Positions 44,491-53,438 of a DNA stretch of 64,000 nucleotides are shown in pieces. Position numbers and translations under genes: made by a program. The stretch comes from Bacteroidota bacterium. GTDB lineage: Bacteria; Bacteroidota; Bacteroidia; Bacteroidales; JAGNHN01. The stretch is taken from NCBI GenBank assembly GCA_022710185.1, contig JAKLHK010000004.1, forward strand, positions 67,669 to 131,668. Reading direction: 5' to 3'. Position 1 is the first letter of the stretch. Every line of letters begins with the position of its first letter. Under the pieces are notes generated by a model. The model worked only from the letters and a program-made list of their open reading frames with translations, made no database searches and was not told where the DNA came from.

Positions 44491-44955
44491 AATATGTCAG
44501 TAGACATTCAGCTGTTGCACCCCCACAGGGCGCTGATAGATCTATTCTCCTGCGTGCTACAGATGTCTTTACCAAAAGGGTCCTCCCTTCTGTTGATGTA
44601 TCAAGTATTATTTTCAGGAAAATAATCTGCAGGCAATTTATACCTGCTGAATCATCTAATTTGAAGCATACGCCTTTCTGGAGTGACAGAGAAATGTAAA
44701 CCCTTAATCAAACAAAACGAATTCGTTACCAAACTCATTGAAGTTTAATGCGTTCGAAGGTCTTTTCTCTTGGTGCATCTGAGTGTTCTTAGTGGCTCAG
44801 TGTTAATTGTGTCGAGTTGTACTGCCCCAAGAAGCAGATTTATGACCTGGTTGACATCACCTCGCGAAGGGTCGTAACTTTATATGTACCCTCCCCTTGC
44901 GCAGGCTGTCCATCGCGCAGCAGACCCAGCGCAAGAGGCACAGAGCCCAGGCTGT
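44491..44955. other. Gene-free spacer of 465 bp
   Basis: AT-rich DNA after the HNH gene with no convincing frame. A segment near 44765-44810 resembles the degenerate 'gene-end' phrase repeats of Bacteroidota (TTCTTAGTGGCTCAGTG). A near-consensus -7 box (TAACTTTA, 44875-44882) lies about 75 bp before the next gene. Confidence 0.65.
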
Positions 44956-45477
44956 ATGCGACGCAGTTCTCTTCTTGTCTTTCTGGTGTTGGTTATTCCG
45001 GCAGGACCGGTTCTGCTCATGGGCCAGGGACACGACTCCCTGGCTTTGCCGCGGGCATCAGCGATTGTCAGCGCCGGCACAGGATCGCCTGCCTGGGAAC
45101 CCACCACCGCCGTTTATCTTGAACTGCTGGGCAAATTCTTCTATTCCATCAACCTGGATATCCGGAAACGGGAGACCTCCGCCTTCGGCATAGGTATACA
45201 ATCCGCAGAAAACGACATCATTCCCAGCGGAATGTATTTCCTCTTCTTCGGAAAAAAGCATCGTCTTGAAACCGGTGCTGGTACGAGCCTGATCCTTTCC
45301 CCGGGGGATGGCGTACAAGCACTGGCCATACATGGGGTGATCGGTTACCGCTATCAGAAGAAGCACGGACTGCTTTTCCGTGCCGGGTTTACGCCCTTCG
45401 TGGGCATTGCCCTTGATGATGATGGTGATAACATACTGATGCCCTGGATCGGGATCAGCCTTGGATACAGTTTCTGA
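44956..45477 (+). CDS. Small outer-membrane beta-barrel-like exported protein
   Basis: A 173-residue protein. The signal peptide is MRRSSLLVFLVLVIPAGPVL followed by LMGQ. The body has alternating aromatic strands (YFLFFGKKHRLETGAG, IHGVIGYRYQKKHGLLFRAGF) and ends LGYSF, a typical barrel terminus. Start 44956 was chosen because it begins a clean signal peptide. No family name could be given. Confidence 0.65.
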   Translation: MRRSSLLVFLVLVIPAGPVLLMGQGHDSLALPRASAIVSAGTGSPAWEPTTAVYLELLGKFFYSINLDIRKRETSAFGIGIQSAENDIIPSGMYFLFFGKKHRLETGAGTSLILSPGDGVQALAIHGVIGYRYQKKHGLLFRAGFTPFVGIALDDDGDNILMPWIGISLGYSF

Positions 45478-45528
45478 CCAGGAAAAAAGTAAGCTGAATA
45501 TGCTTTGCTATGGCTACGAAAACAACGA

Positions 45529-45948
45529 TCAGACCCTTTTCCTCAACCCCACAAGTACAGCAACACAAACCACCACCATCGCCACGGAAAGCGAAATGAG
45601 AGAAAACCCAACGACTGCTTCCACCATCGGGTGTCCCTCCTGCCCTTCAGCCATGATCCCCAACATTTTCCCTCCGTTGAACACGGCGGCTATCAGAATT
45701 CCGAACCAATTCATGAAGGTCCCATAGATCGCCAGCCAGTAGGTGATCTTCAACCATTTGCCGGACAGCGCCATTTTCTCCCATATCAACCCCAGGATGA
45801 TCAGGAACATGCCGTTCAGCACCCCTTCGATATGGCTGGATACCCCCATCCGCGGATTGGCCAGCAAGGGCACGATGAGCCCTACCAGCAATCCCAGCAG
45901 GAAAAGCAGGACACCAAGATAGACCAGACGATCCGCGGGTGATTTCAT
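45529..45948 (-). CDS. Hydroxylaminobenzene-mutase-like small membrane protein
   Basis: A 139-residue protein with four predicted transmembrane helices. VYLGVLLFLLGLLVGLI and NPRMGVSSHIEGVLNGMFLI, then LGLIWEKM and FMNWFGILI, resemble the HAB mutase/styrene-oxide-isomerase-like family, in which a conserved SHxxG and asparagines act. In those enzymes the reaction is an intramolecular rearrangement; here it may differ. The start at 45948 begins MKSPADRL; a longer frame from 46071 overlaps the diheme cytochrome. Databases often call relatives 'hydrogenase', without support. Confidence 0.6.
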   Translation of the reverse strand: MKSPADRLVYLGVLLFLLGLLVGLIVPLLANPRMGVSSHIEGVLNGMFLIILGLIWEKMALSGKWLKITYWLAIYGTFMNWFGILIAAVFNGGKMLGIMAEGQEGHPMVEAVVGFSLISLSVAMVVVCVAVLVGLRKRV

Positions 45949-45979
45949 TGCGGTACGTAATGGATGTGTAGATCCAGGA

Positions 45980-46966
45980 TTACTGACCTCCGCCTGCACT
46001 GAACTTCTGCACGGGATTCTCCACCGGGGGCAAAGTCTGGAGGTAAGCCCAGAGGGCCGAAAGCTCCGCATCGCTCATGGCGCTGTATTCGTTCCAAGGC
46101 ATTACGGTGTTGAACTCCCCAGGGGCTATTTCAGGATGGACGTAAGCGCTGTCGGAGTATTTGCGGAAGGCCGCGATGAAGGAGGCCTCGGTCCAGTGTT
46201 TCAGCCCACTTTCATGTGGGGTGAGATTCGCTGACCTGACGACATCGCCATGGCCGAGGGGGAAGGGGTTGCCCCCGGCAAAGCGGCGGGTCTCATCGTA
46301 GCGCCCTTTCACCATGGGGGTATGGCAGTCGTTGCAACTGGCTACCGCAGCCAGGTATCCGCCGAAGGCCACCTTGTCGGAGGGATCAGGGCGTTGGGAG
46401 AAGGCAGGTTGCTTGGGTATCATGTTCACGATGAGGCTCATGGGGAAGCTGAGCTCCGTCAAAGGTACCTCGTTGGGGATGGGGGGAAGGCTGCGGAGGT
46501 AGGCGATGATATCGAGAATATCCTCCTTGTCTGCCTTCCCATACGCGGGATAGGGCATCAGGGGGAAGAGGGCCCTTCCGTCGCGGCTGATGCCGGCGGT
46601 GATGGCGTGGAAGATCTCCCCGTCGGTCCACTCGCCCAGATGGAAAGGAGTGAGGTTGGGGGCGACCACCTTACCAGGCAGGCCGTCCTTTTCATCCCAT
46701 ACCCGCCCCCCTTTGCCGAAGCCGGAAGGATCGGTGGGGTGGGCAAACAACTGGTGCTGCTGATCGGAATGGCAGGACATGCAGGCGTACACATGATGGG
46801 CGAGGTAGCGGCCCCGTTCGATGTGCCCGGGGGTCGCGTCCACGCTGAGGGTGGGAGTTTCCCCTGCTGAGGGCAGGGCCCGGGTGATGTATAAATAGCC
46901 CCCGGCGACAGCCAGGACGAGTACGATGAACAGGCCGAGCAGGATGCGGCGTATGATCTTTCCCAT
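45980..46966 (-). CDS. Diheme c-type cytochrome, membrane-anchored
   Basis: A 328-residue protein with an N-terminal anchor or signal (MGKIIRRILLGLFIVLVLAV) and two class I cytochrome domains: CMSCH (62-66) with Met137 in PLMPYPAYG, and CNDCH (211-215) with Met289 in TVMPWNEYS. This tandem-monoheme layout occurs in cytochromes that accept electrons from alcohol or sugar dehydrogenases or carry them to oxidases. No partner enzyme is adjacent. The frame stays open far upstream (to 49489) as antisense of cysN and cysD, but the start at 46966 gives a normal signal peptide. Confidence 0.88.
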   Translation of the reverse strand: MGKIIRRILLGLFIVLVLAVAGGYLYITRALPSAGETPTLSVDATPGHIERGRYLAHHVYACMSCHSDQQHQLFAHPTDPSGFGKGGRVWDEKDGLPGKVVAPNLTPFHLGEWTDGEIFHAITAGISRDGRALFPLMPYPAYGKADKEDILDIIAYLRSLPPIPNEVPLTELSFPMSLIVNMIPKQPAFSQRPDPSDKVAFGGYLAAVASCNDCHTPMVKGRYDETRRFAGGNPFPLGHGDVVRSANLTPHESGLKHWTEASFIAAFRKYSDSAYVHPEIAPGEFNTVMPWNEYSAMSDAELSALWAYLQTLPPVENPVQKFSAGGGQ

Positions 46967-47178
46967 ACGGTTGAGTATTTGGTTGGTGAAGCGAATATAT
47001 CGGTTGCCTCCCGCTCTGGTATAATTGAACAGGCAGATTAACAAGATTTTAACATCAATAACAGAACAAAATGCAGAAAATGTCGTGCCCCGATGCACGG
47101 GACAGATCGGTCTGATGGCCTTGTCCCTTGTCCACCCTGCCCACGTGCACATCATCCTGCCGGTCAGGAGGGTTTTGC

Positions 47179-47186
47179 TATCTTTG
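47179..47186 (+). promoter_or_regulatory. -7 promoter box of cysD
   Basis: TATCTTTG, exact TAnnTTTG match, 42 bp before the cysD start at 47228. Confidence 0.55.
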
Positions 47187-47227
47187 CACCGTCCGTCGCC
47201 CTGGGACGGAGAAAGAGCTGAGGTGTT

Positions 47228-48133
47228 ATGAAGAGTTACATCCTGAACCATTTGCGTGAGCTGGAATCGGAAGCCATCTATGTGATGCGTGAGGTGGCAG
47301 CGCAGTTCGAGAACCCCTGCCTGCTGTTCTCCGGCGGCAAGGATTCCATCGTGCTGGTGCACCTGGCCCGCAAGGCCTTCTGGCCGTCCCTGATTCCGTT
47401 CCCGCTGGTGCATATCGATACCGGCCACAATTTCGAGGAGACCCTGGTATTCCGCGATGAGCTGGTGAAGAAGATCAACGGCAGGCTGGTGGTGGGCAGT
47501 GTGCAGGAGTCCATCGATACGGGCCGTGCTAAAGAGGAAACGGGCTACAACGCCTCGCGTAATGTGCTGCAGACGGTCACCCTGCTCGACACCATCGAGA
47601 AGCATAAGTTCGATGCCGCCATCGGAGGCGGGCGCCGCGACGAGGAGAAGGCCCGGGCCAAGGAACGTTTCTTTTCCCACCGCGATGAGTTTGGGCAGTG
47701 GGACCCCAAGAACCAGCGCCCCGAGCTCTGGAACATCTTCAATGGCCGCAAGCGCCTGGGCGAGCATTTCCGGGTGTTCCCCATCAGCAACTGGACCGAG
47801 ATGGATGTGTGGCAGTACATCTACCTCGAAAACATCGAGCTTCCTTCCCTGTATTACACCCACACCCGTGAGGTATTCCAGCGCGACGGGGTGTGGCTGG
47901 CCGCTGCCCCCTTCATGATGCTGAAGCCGGAAGAGCGCATCCAGACCCTGCAGGTCCGCTGCCGCACCATAGGCGATATCACCTGCACAGGGCTCACCCT
48001 TTCGTCGGCCGACAATCTGGAAGACATCATACAGGAGATTGCCGCCACCCGCGTTACTGAGAGGGGTGGACGGGCCGACGACAAGCGTTCGGAGGCGGCC
48101 ATGGAGGACCGCAAAAAAGAAGGCTATTTCTAG
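47228..48133 (+). CDS. cysD: Sulfate adenylyltransferase small subunit
   Basis: A 301-residue subunit of ATP sulfurylase (with CysN) that makes adenosine 5'-phosphosulfate from sulfate and ATP. The PP-loop motif SGGKDS (35-40) binds ATP; HIDTGHNFEETL, GGGRRDEEKARAKER and FPISNWTEMDVW are family hallmarks. cysN starts 21 bp downstream. No cysH, cysI or cysJ is nearby, so assimilatory reduction is not shown in this window. Confidence 0.97.
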   Translation: MKSYILNHLRELESEAIYVMREVAAQFENPCLLFSGGKDSIVLVHLARKAFWPSLIPFPLVHIDTGHNFEETLVFRDELVKKINGRLVVGSVQESIDTGRAKEETGYNASRNVLQTVTLLDTIEKHKFDAAIGGGRRDEEKARAKERFFSHRDEFGQWDPKNQRPELWNIFNGRKRLGEHFRVFPISNWTEMDVWQYIYLENIELPSLYYTHTREVFQRDGVWLAAAPFMMLKPEERIQTLQVRCRTIGDITCTGLTLSSADNLEDIIQEIAATRVTERGGRADDKRSEAAMEDRKKEGYF

Positions 48134-48154
48134 AACGGGACAAGCAAGAACACC

Positions 48155-49444
48155 ATGGACCAGCATAACCCCAGCGAATTCTCCAGCAAGGCCTATCTCG
48201 GCATGGAACTCCTGCGCTTCACCACCGCGGGGAGCGTCGACGACGGCAAGAGCACCCTCATCGGGCGGCTGCTCTACGATTCCAAGTCCATTTTTGAAGA
48301 CCAGCTGGAAGCGGTGAAGCGCGCCAGCGTGCAGAAAGGCAGCGAACACATCAACCTCGCCCTGCTCACTGACGGGCTGAGGGCTGAGCGGGAACAGGGC
48401 ATCACCATCGATGTAGCCTACCGCTATTTTGCCACACCCCGGCGCAAGTTCATCATTGCCGACACTCCCGGACACATCCAGTACACCCGGAACATGGTCA
48501 CCGGCGCCTCCACCGCCAATGCAGCCATCATCCTGATCGACGCCCGCAACGGGGTGATAGAGCAGACCTATCGCCATGCCTACATTGCGAGTTTGCTGCA
48601 AATCCCGCATATCATCGTCTGCGTGAATAAGATGGATCTGGTGGACTGGAAGGAGGAGGTGTACGAAAGCATTAAGGCAGAGTTCAAGGCCTTTGCCGCC
48701 AAGCTCGCCATCCACGATGTGCGTTTTGTGCCCATCAGTGCCCTGCTGGGCGACAATGTGGTGGAACCCAGCGCCCACATGCCATGGTATGGCGGGGGTA
48801 CCCTGAGGTACATCCTTGAAGCCATCCATATCGGCAGCGACTACAACCACATCGATCCCCGTTTCCCCGTTCAGTATGTGATCCGGCCCGAGTCCCAGGC
48901 CTACCATGACTTCCGCGGCTATGCCGGAAGGGTGGCCGGAGGGGTGTTTCGCAAGGGCGATAAGGTGATGGTGCTGCCATCCGGCTTCTCCACACGAATC
49001 CAGGGCATCTATGCCATGGAGGAGGAGCTGGAAGAGGCCTTCCCGCCCCAGAGCGTGGTGATCACCCTGGAGGACGACCTGGACATCAGCCGGGGGGATA
49101 TGATCGTCAGGGAAGATCATGTCCCGGAGATCTCCCAGGATATCGACATCATGCTTTGCTGGATGAACCCCCGCCCCATGGAGGTCAACAACAAATACGT
49201 GATCATGCATACCACCCGCCAGCTGAAATGCCTGGTGAAGGAGATCAAGTTCAAGGTGGACGTGAACACCCTGGACCATATTGAGGACGGTACCAGCATG
49301 AAGATGAACGACATCGCCCTGGTCAGTCTGCGAACCACCAAGCCCCTGTTCTTCGATCCTTACCGCACCAACCGTATTACGGGCAGCGTGATCCTGGTGG
49401 ACGAGGCAACCAACGAGACGGTGGGTGCGGGCATGATCGTGTAG
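48155..49444 (+). CDS. cysN: Sulfate adenylyltransferase GTPase subunit
   Basis: A 429-residue EF-Tu-like GTPase that drives CysD. G1 is GSVDDGKST (26-34), G3 is DTPGH, G4 is NKMDLVD, then EF-Tu-type domains 2 and 3. There is no fused APS-kinase domain, in keeping with a separate cysC 92 bp downstream. Confidence 0.97.
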   Translation: MDQHNPSEFSSKAYLGMELLRFTTAGSVDDGKSTLIGRLLYDSKSIFEDQLEAVKRASVQKGSEHINLALLTDGLRAEREQGITIDVAYRYFATPRRKFIIADTPGHIQYTRNMVTGASTANAAIILIDARNGVIEQTYRHAYIASLLQIPHIIVCVNKMDLVDWKEEVYESIKAEFKAFAAKLAIHDVRFVPISALLGDNVVEPSAHMPWYGGGTLRYILEAIHIGSDYNHIDPRFPVQYVIRPESQAYHDFRGYAGRVAGGVFRKGDKVMVLPSGFSTRIQGIYAMEEELEEAFPPQSVVITLEDDLDISRGDMIVREDHVPEISQDIDIMLCWMNPRPMEVNNKYVIMHTTRQLKCLVKEIKFKVDVNTLDHIEDGTSMKMNDIALVSLRTTKPLFFDPYRTNRITGSVILVDEATNETVGAGMIV

Positions 49445-49535
49445 GCCATCTGCCCTGAAGGGCCTGCTCCATGTAGCAGTGTTTGCCATATCTTAGACCC
49501 GGCTTTACATCCAGGAATTACATCACACCCGTCCG

Positions 49536-50144
49536 ATGAACGATATACCTGCCGGTTTCCTGTCCCGGGAAGGGGACAACGGGCATAGCAGAAAAGCGAA
49601 GGAGCGGATGCTGGGACAGCGTGCCCGGGTCATCTGGCTCGGCGGCCTCAGCGGGGCCGGAAAGACCACATTGGGCCTGGCCCTGGAGCAGCGCTTGCTG
49701 GAGTTGGGATTCCTGGCCCAGCTGATCGATGGGGACATTGTAAGGCACGGGATCAACAGCAATCTGCAGTTCAGTCTGGACGACCGTATAGAAAACATCC
49801 GCAGGGTATCGGAGGTTTCCAGTCTATTCCTGAAGAGCGGGGTGATTACCATCAACTGCTTCATCACCCCCACCAACGCCATGCGCCGCCTGGCCCGGGA
49901 GATCCTCGGGGAAGACCTGCTGGAAGTATTCATCCATGCCCCCCTGGAGGTGTGCGAGAACCGGGACCCCAAGGGCCTGTACCGTAAGGCCCGCCGGGGG
50001 GAGATTGCCGATTTCACCGGCGTGGGTTCCCCTTTCGAGGTCCCGGAGCATCCTGACCTTACCGTGCACACCCACGAACAGGGCGTGGACGAGTGCCTGC
50101 GGCAGCTGGTGGACTTTATCCTTCCACGGATCCGCCTGGAGTAA
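49536..50144 (+). CDS. cysC: Adenylylsulfate (APS) kinase
   Basis: A 202-residue kinase turning APS into PAPS. P-loop GGLSGAGKTT (36-45), LIDGDIVRHGI, and FITPTNAMRRLAREI, followed by YRKARRGEIADFTGVGSPFE, are typical. PAPS can feed sulfotransferases or reductive assimilation. Being 97 bp upstream of legB, and separated from any cysH, the gene may supply sulfate donor for the following glycan cluster; this is inference. Confidence 0.96.
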   Translation: MNDIPAGFLSREGDNGHSRKAKERMLGQRARVIWLGGLSGAGKTTLGLALEQRLLELGFLAQLIDGDIVRHGINSNLQFSLDDRIENIRRVSEVSSLFLKSGVITINCFITPTNAMRRLAREILGEDLLEVFIHAPLEVCENRDPKGLYRKARRGEIADFTGVGSPFEVPEHPDLTVHTHEQGVDECLRQLVDFILPRIRLE

Positions 50145-50214
50145 GGGCTGCAGTTTATGCAGTCCCGTTGGCTCCGGCTTTCCTTCAGGATGCCCCGGGT
50201 GAACCGCTTTTTTC

Positions 50215-50222
50215 TACCTTTG
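50215..50222 (+). promoter_or_regulatory. -7 promoter box ahead of the glycan cluster (legB)
   Basis: TACCTTTG matches TAnnTTTG, 19 bp before the ATG at 50241. It argues for that start over an in-frame ATG at 50157. Confidence 0.6.
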
Positions 50223-50240
50223 GCCGTAAGCTCTACCGCG

Positions 50241-51239
50241 ATGGCATTCCAATCCCAACGTATCCTGATCACCGGCGCCGATGGCTTCATCGGAAGTCAT
50301 CTGGCCGAGCGCCTCTGCCGCGAAGGCGCGCGGGTGAGGGCCATGGTGTATTACAATGCCTTCGGGTACTGGGGATGGCTGGATGAAGTCCCTGAAGATG
50401 TGCGTCGCAACATAGAAGTGATCATGGGCGATGTACGTGATCCGGAGAGCACCGCCAGGGCCTGCCGGGACATGGACCTGGTCCTCCATCTGGCGGCCCT
50501 TATCGGCATCCCATACAGCTATGAGGCCCCGCGCAGCTACCTTGACACCAATGCCCTGGGCACGCTGAACATACTGCAGGCCGCGCTGGGCGCCGGGGTC
50601 GGGCGTGTAGTGGTCACGTCCACCTCCGAGGTCTACGGCAGCGCCCTCACCGTGCCCATAGCCGAAGACCATCCCCGTCAGGCCCAGTCGCCATACAGCG
50701 CCAGCAAGATCGCGGCCGATGCCCTGGCCATGTCGTTCCATCTCAGCTTCGGCCTGCCCGTCACTATCGCCCGCCCGTTCAACACCTACGGGCCCCGGCA
50801 GTCGGCCCGGGCCATCATCCCCACCATCATCACCCAGTTGCTCGATGGCAGGCCCAGCGTGGAACTTGGGGCTTTGCACCCCACGCGCGACCTGGTATTT
50901 GTGCATGATACCGTGGAAGGGCTGCTGCGCCTGGCTACAGCACCCGAAGCAGTAGGCCGGGAGGTAAACATTGCCACTGGAAAGGAAGTCTCGGTGGGTG
51001 ACCTGGCCCGCCGGCTGGTGGAGCGGCTCCGGCCGGGGACCCCTGTGGTGACCGACCCCCGGCGCATGCGCCCGGAACACAGCGAAGTGGACCGTCTGCT
51101 GGGGGATCCGGGGCTGTTGCTCCGCCTCACAGGATGGCAACCCTCGATCAGTCTGGAGGAAGGCCTTGACCAAACCCTGTCCTGGTTTACAGGCCATACG
51201 GACCCCAAACGATACAAATCCGATGCCTACACCGTTTGA
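50241..51239 (+). CDS. legB: LegB-type NAD-dependent sugar-nucleotide 4,6-dehydratase
   Basis: A 332-residue extended SDR. GADGFIGSHL (12-21) binds NAD; Tyr152 and Lys156 (SPYSASK) are the catalytic pair. The phrases VRAMVYYNAFGYWGWLDEV, AALIGIPYSYEAPRSYLDTN and RPFNTYGPRQSARAIIPTII are close to LegB, which removes water from UDP-GlcNAc to make the 4-keto-6-deoxy sugar. The next gene, legC, overlaps it by 17 bp. In the usual Leg pathway legI, legG, legF and legH follow; here they do not. Confidence 0.9.
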   Translation: MAFQSQRILITGADGFIGSHLAERLCREGARVRAMVYYNAFGYWGWLDEVPEDVRRNIEVIMGDVRDPESTARACRDMDLVLHLAALIGIPYSYEAPRSYLDTNALGTLNILQAALGAGVGRVVVTSTSEVYGSALTVPIAEDHPRQAQSPYSASKIAADALAMSFHLSFGLPVTIARPFNTYGPRQSARAIIPTIITQLLDGRPSVELGALHPTRDLVFVHDTVEGLLRLATAPEAVGREVNIATGKEVSVGDLARRLVERLRPGTPVVTDPRRMRPEHSEVDRLLGDPGLLLRLTGWQPSISLEEGLDQTLSWFTGHTDPKRYKSDAYTV

Positions 51240-52383
51240 ACCGATCGTCCGGTTCATCCGGGAGATTTACCCGAACAGGGAGCTCATTCCCCTGCATGAG
51301 CCCGTCTTCGGGCATGAGGAGGAAGAAGCCCTCCTGGCTTGCCTGCGCAGCACGCATGTAGCCAGCACGGGGCTGGAGGTTGCCGCATTTGAGGAGACGG
51401 TGTGCAGGTACACCGGTTCCCCCTATGCTGTAGCCACCGTGAATGGCACCGCCGCCCTGCATCTCGCCCTGCATGCCCTGGGCATCGGACCTGGCGATCT
51501 GGTGCTCACTCAGGCGCTCACCTTCGCCGCCACAGTGAATGCCATCCGCTATACCGGGGCTATCCCCCGCTACCTCGACATTGAGGCCGGTACCTGGGCC
51601 TTTTCGCCTGCCCACCTGGACGAGTGGCTACGACATCGCAGCTTCAGGGACACCGAAGGGACGCTCAGGGAGAAGTCGTCAGGATTGAGGGTGGCCGCCT
51701 GCTTGCCAGTACATACCTTTGGACTGCCTGCGCAAACGGGGCAAATCCTGGACTGCTGCAATGCCTTTGGAATCCCCCTGGTGGAAGATGCTGCCGAGGC
51801 CCTGGGCACCTTCCGTGAAGGAAAGCATGCCGGGACTCTGGGTGTGGCGGGGGTGCTGAGCTTTAACGGCAACAAGATCATCACGACCGGGGGCGGGGGC
51901 ATGGTCCTGACCCATGACGAGGCGCTGGCCCTAAGGCTCAGGCACCTGAGCACCCAATCGAAGCAACCTCATCGATGGGAGTACATCCACGATGGCACCG
52001 GGTTCAACTACCGTATGCCCAACATCAATGCAGCCCTTGGCCTGGCCCAGATGGCCGGCATGCAGGCGCGCCTGGACAGCAAGCGAGCGGTAGGTGCAAG
52101 GTACCGGACCTTCTTCAGGGAACTTGGAGCGCAGGCCCTGGAGGAACCGGAAGGCTGCCAATGGAACCACTGGCTGAACGGGGTCTTTTTCCGCGACCGC
52201 TCCGAGCGGGATGCCTTCCTGGAATACGCTACCCGGGCTCAGTTGGGGGTGCGCCCCTCCTGGCAGCCCATGCACCTGCAGGAGCATGCCGGCGCCCCTG
52301 AGCGGCAGTACCAGGAGCCGCTGCCGGTCACCATGGACGTCTACGAGCGCCTGGTCAACCTTCCCAGCAGTCCCATCCTCTGA
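51223..52383 (+). CDS. legC: LegC-family PLP-dependent sugar aminotransferase
   Basis: A 386-residue aminotransferase of the DegT/DnrJ/EryC1 class. The start FIREIYPNRELIPLHEPVF and SFNGNKIITTGGGGM (Lys218 as PLP Schiff-base lysine) are typical of LegC, which puts an amino group on C4 of the 4-keto sugar. It probably uses the LegB product, giving UDP-4-amino-4,6-dideoxy-GlcNAc (a bacillosamine-type precursor). The start at 51223 was taken because the conserved N-terminus begins there. Confidence 0.9.
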   Translation: MPTPFEPIVRFIREIYPNRELIPLHEPVFGHEEEEALLACLRSTHVASTGLEVAAFEETVCRYTGSPYAVATVNGTAALHLALHALGIGPGDLVLTQALTFAATVNAIRYTGAIPRYLDIEAGTWAFSPAHLDEWLRHRSFRDTEGTLREKSSGLRVAACLPVHTFGLPAQTGQILDCCNAFGIPLVEDAAEALGTFREGKHAGTLGVAGVLSFNGNKIITTGGGGMVLTHDEALALRLRHLSTQSKQPHRWEYIHDGTGFNYRMPNINAALGLAQMAGMQARLDSKRAVGARYRTFFRELGAQALEEPEGCQWNHWLNGVFFRDRSERDAFLEYATRAQLGVRPSWQPMHLQEHAGAPERQYQEPLPVTMDVYERLVNLPSSPIL

Positions 52384-52393
52384 AGACCCGGCC

Positions 52394-53425
52394 ATGGAAT
52401 ACAGGATCATCCTTCCGGGGGGCGCATGGGAAGAGGCGGGGCAACAACTGGCCGACATCTATTACACATCAGCATATTATGCCATGAGCACCCTGGTCCA
52501 GGGTGGGGAAGCACGCTGCTTTCACTTTGTCCACCGCGGAATGGAAGCCTACTACCCCTTCCTTCAGCAAGCCATCCCCGGGACAGGGCTCTCCGACCTT
52601 CAGGGCGCTTACGGCTATAATGGCGTCAGCTGCCGGAAATACGATACTGATTTCCAAAAGGCCTTCCATCATCAGTTCAGCCATTACTGTGAACGGGAAG
52701 GCATAGTTGCCGAGTTCACGCGTTTTCATCCCCTGAGCGATAATGCCGCTTTTTCGGAGGGTTACCTGAGCGTATACAGGCAACGGAACACCGTAGGGGT
52801 GGACCTGTCCCAGGGTTATGAAAAGGTGTGGAATGAGAGCTACTCAACCAACAACAGGAACGAGATCCGCAGGGCTGCCCGTGAAGGGCTGTGTGTGGAG
52901 GAGGCAGGGAGCCTGGCGGAGTACCATGCCTTTGCCGCACTATACCGTCAGCTGATGCAAGAGCGCGGGGCGGAAGACTTCTTTCTTTGGCCCGATGCCT
53001 ATTTCAGCGCGGCCTATGCCCTGCCGCCGGGGGAGCGTTATCTCCTGCTGGCCCGTTCCCGCGACCAGGTGGTGGGGGGTGCCCTGTTCCTCTGTCACGG
53101 GAACATGGCCCATTACCACCTGGCGGCAAGGGATACGAATTTCAACATGCTGCCGGTGGCCAATGTGCTCCTGGACGAAGGGATACGCCAGGCCACTCAA
53201 CGGGCTTGCCTGTGGATGCACCTGGGCGGAGGGCTGAGTGCGTCGGACCAGGACCCCCTGCTGGCCTTCAAACGGAAATTCTCGCGTACCCTCTTCAGTT
53301 TCAGCATAGGCACCCGTATCCACCGGGAGGCCGACTACCAACGGCTGAACGCGGACTGGGAGCGCCGGAACCCGGAGAAGGCCGGAAGATCCGGGGCCTA
53401 TTTTCTGAAATACCGCCTCCCTTGA
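52394..53425 (+). CDS. FemAB/GNAT-like acyltransferase
   Basis: A 343-residue cytoplasmic protein with GNAT/FemAB traits: TSAYYAMSTLVQGGEARCF, FHPLSDNAAF, then TVGVDLSQGYEKVWNESYS with NNRNEIRRA, and LLARSRDQVVGGALFLCHG. FemAB relatives add amino acids from aminoacyl-tRNA to peptidoglycan, and others acylate glycan amines. Placed directly after legC (10 bp gap), it may acylate the new 4-amino group, by inference. The ATG at 52394 starts the typical domain; the in-frame upstream part reads legC out of frame. Confidence 0.75.
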   Translation: MEYRIILPGGAWEEAGQQLADIYYTSAYYAMSTLVQGGEARCFHFVHRGMEAYYPFLQQAIPGTGLSDLQGAYGYNGVSCRKYDTDFQKAFHHQFSHYCEREGIVAEFTRFHPLSDNAAFSEGYLSVYRQRNTVGVDLSQGYEKVWNESYSTNNRNEIRRAAREGLCVEEAGSLAEYHAFAALYRQLMQERGAEDFFLWPDAYFSAAYALPPGERYLLLARSRDQVVGGALFLCHGNMAHYHLAARDTNFNMLPVANVLLDEGIRQATQRACLWMHLGGGLSASDQDPLLAFKRKFSRTLFSFSIGTRIHREADYQRLNADWERRNPEKAGRSGAYFLKYRLP

Positions 53426-53438
53426 GAAAGCGCAACCG

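Noticed and set aside
44491..44955. Possible gene fragment after the HNH gene
   Set aside because: Frames are short and interrupted, and no motif was recognised.
46967..49489. Continuation of the diheme cytochrome frame to a 1169-residue protein
   Set aside because: This part is antisense to cysN and cysD, which are unmistakable. The cytochrome has a proper signal peptide at 46966.
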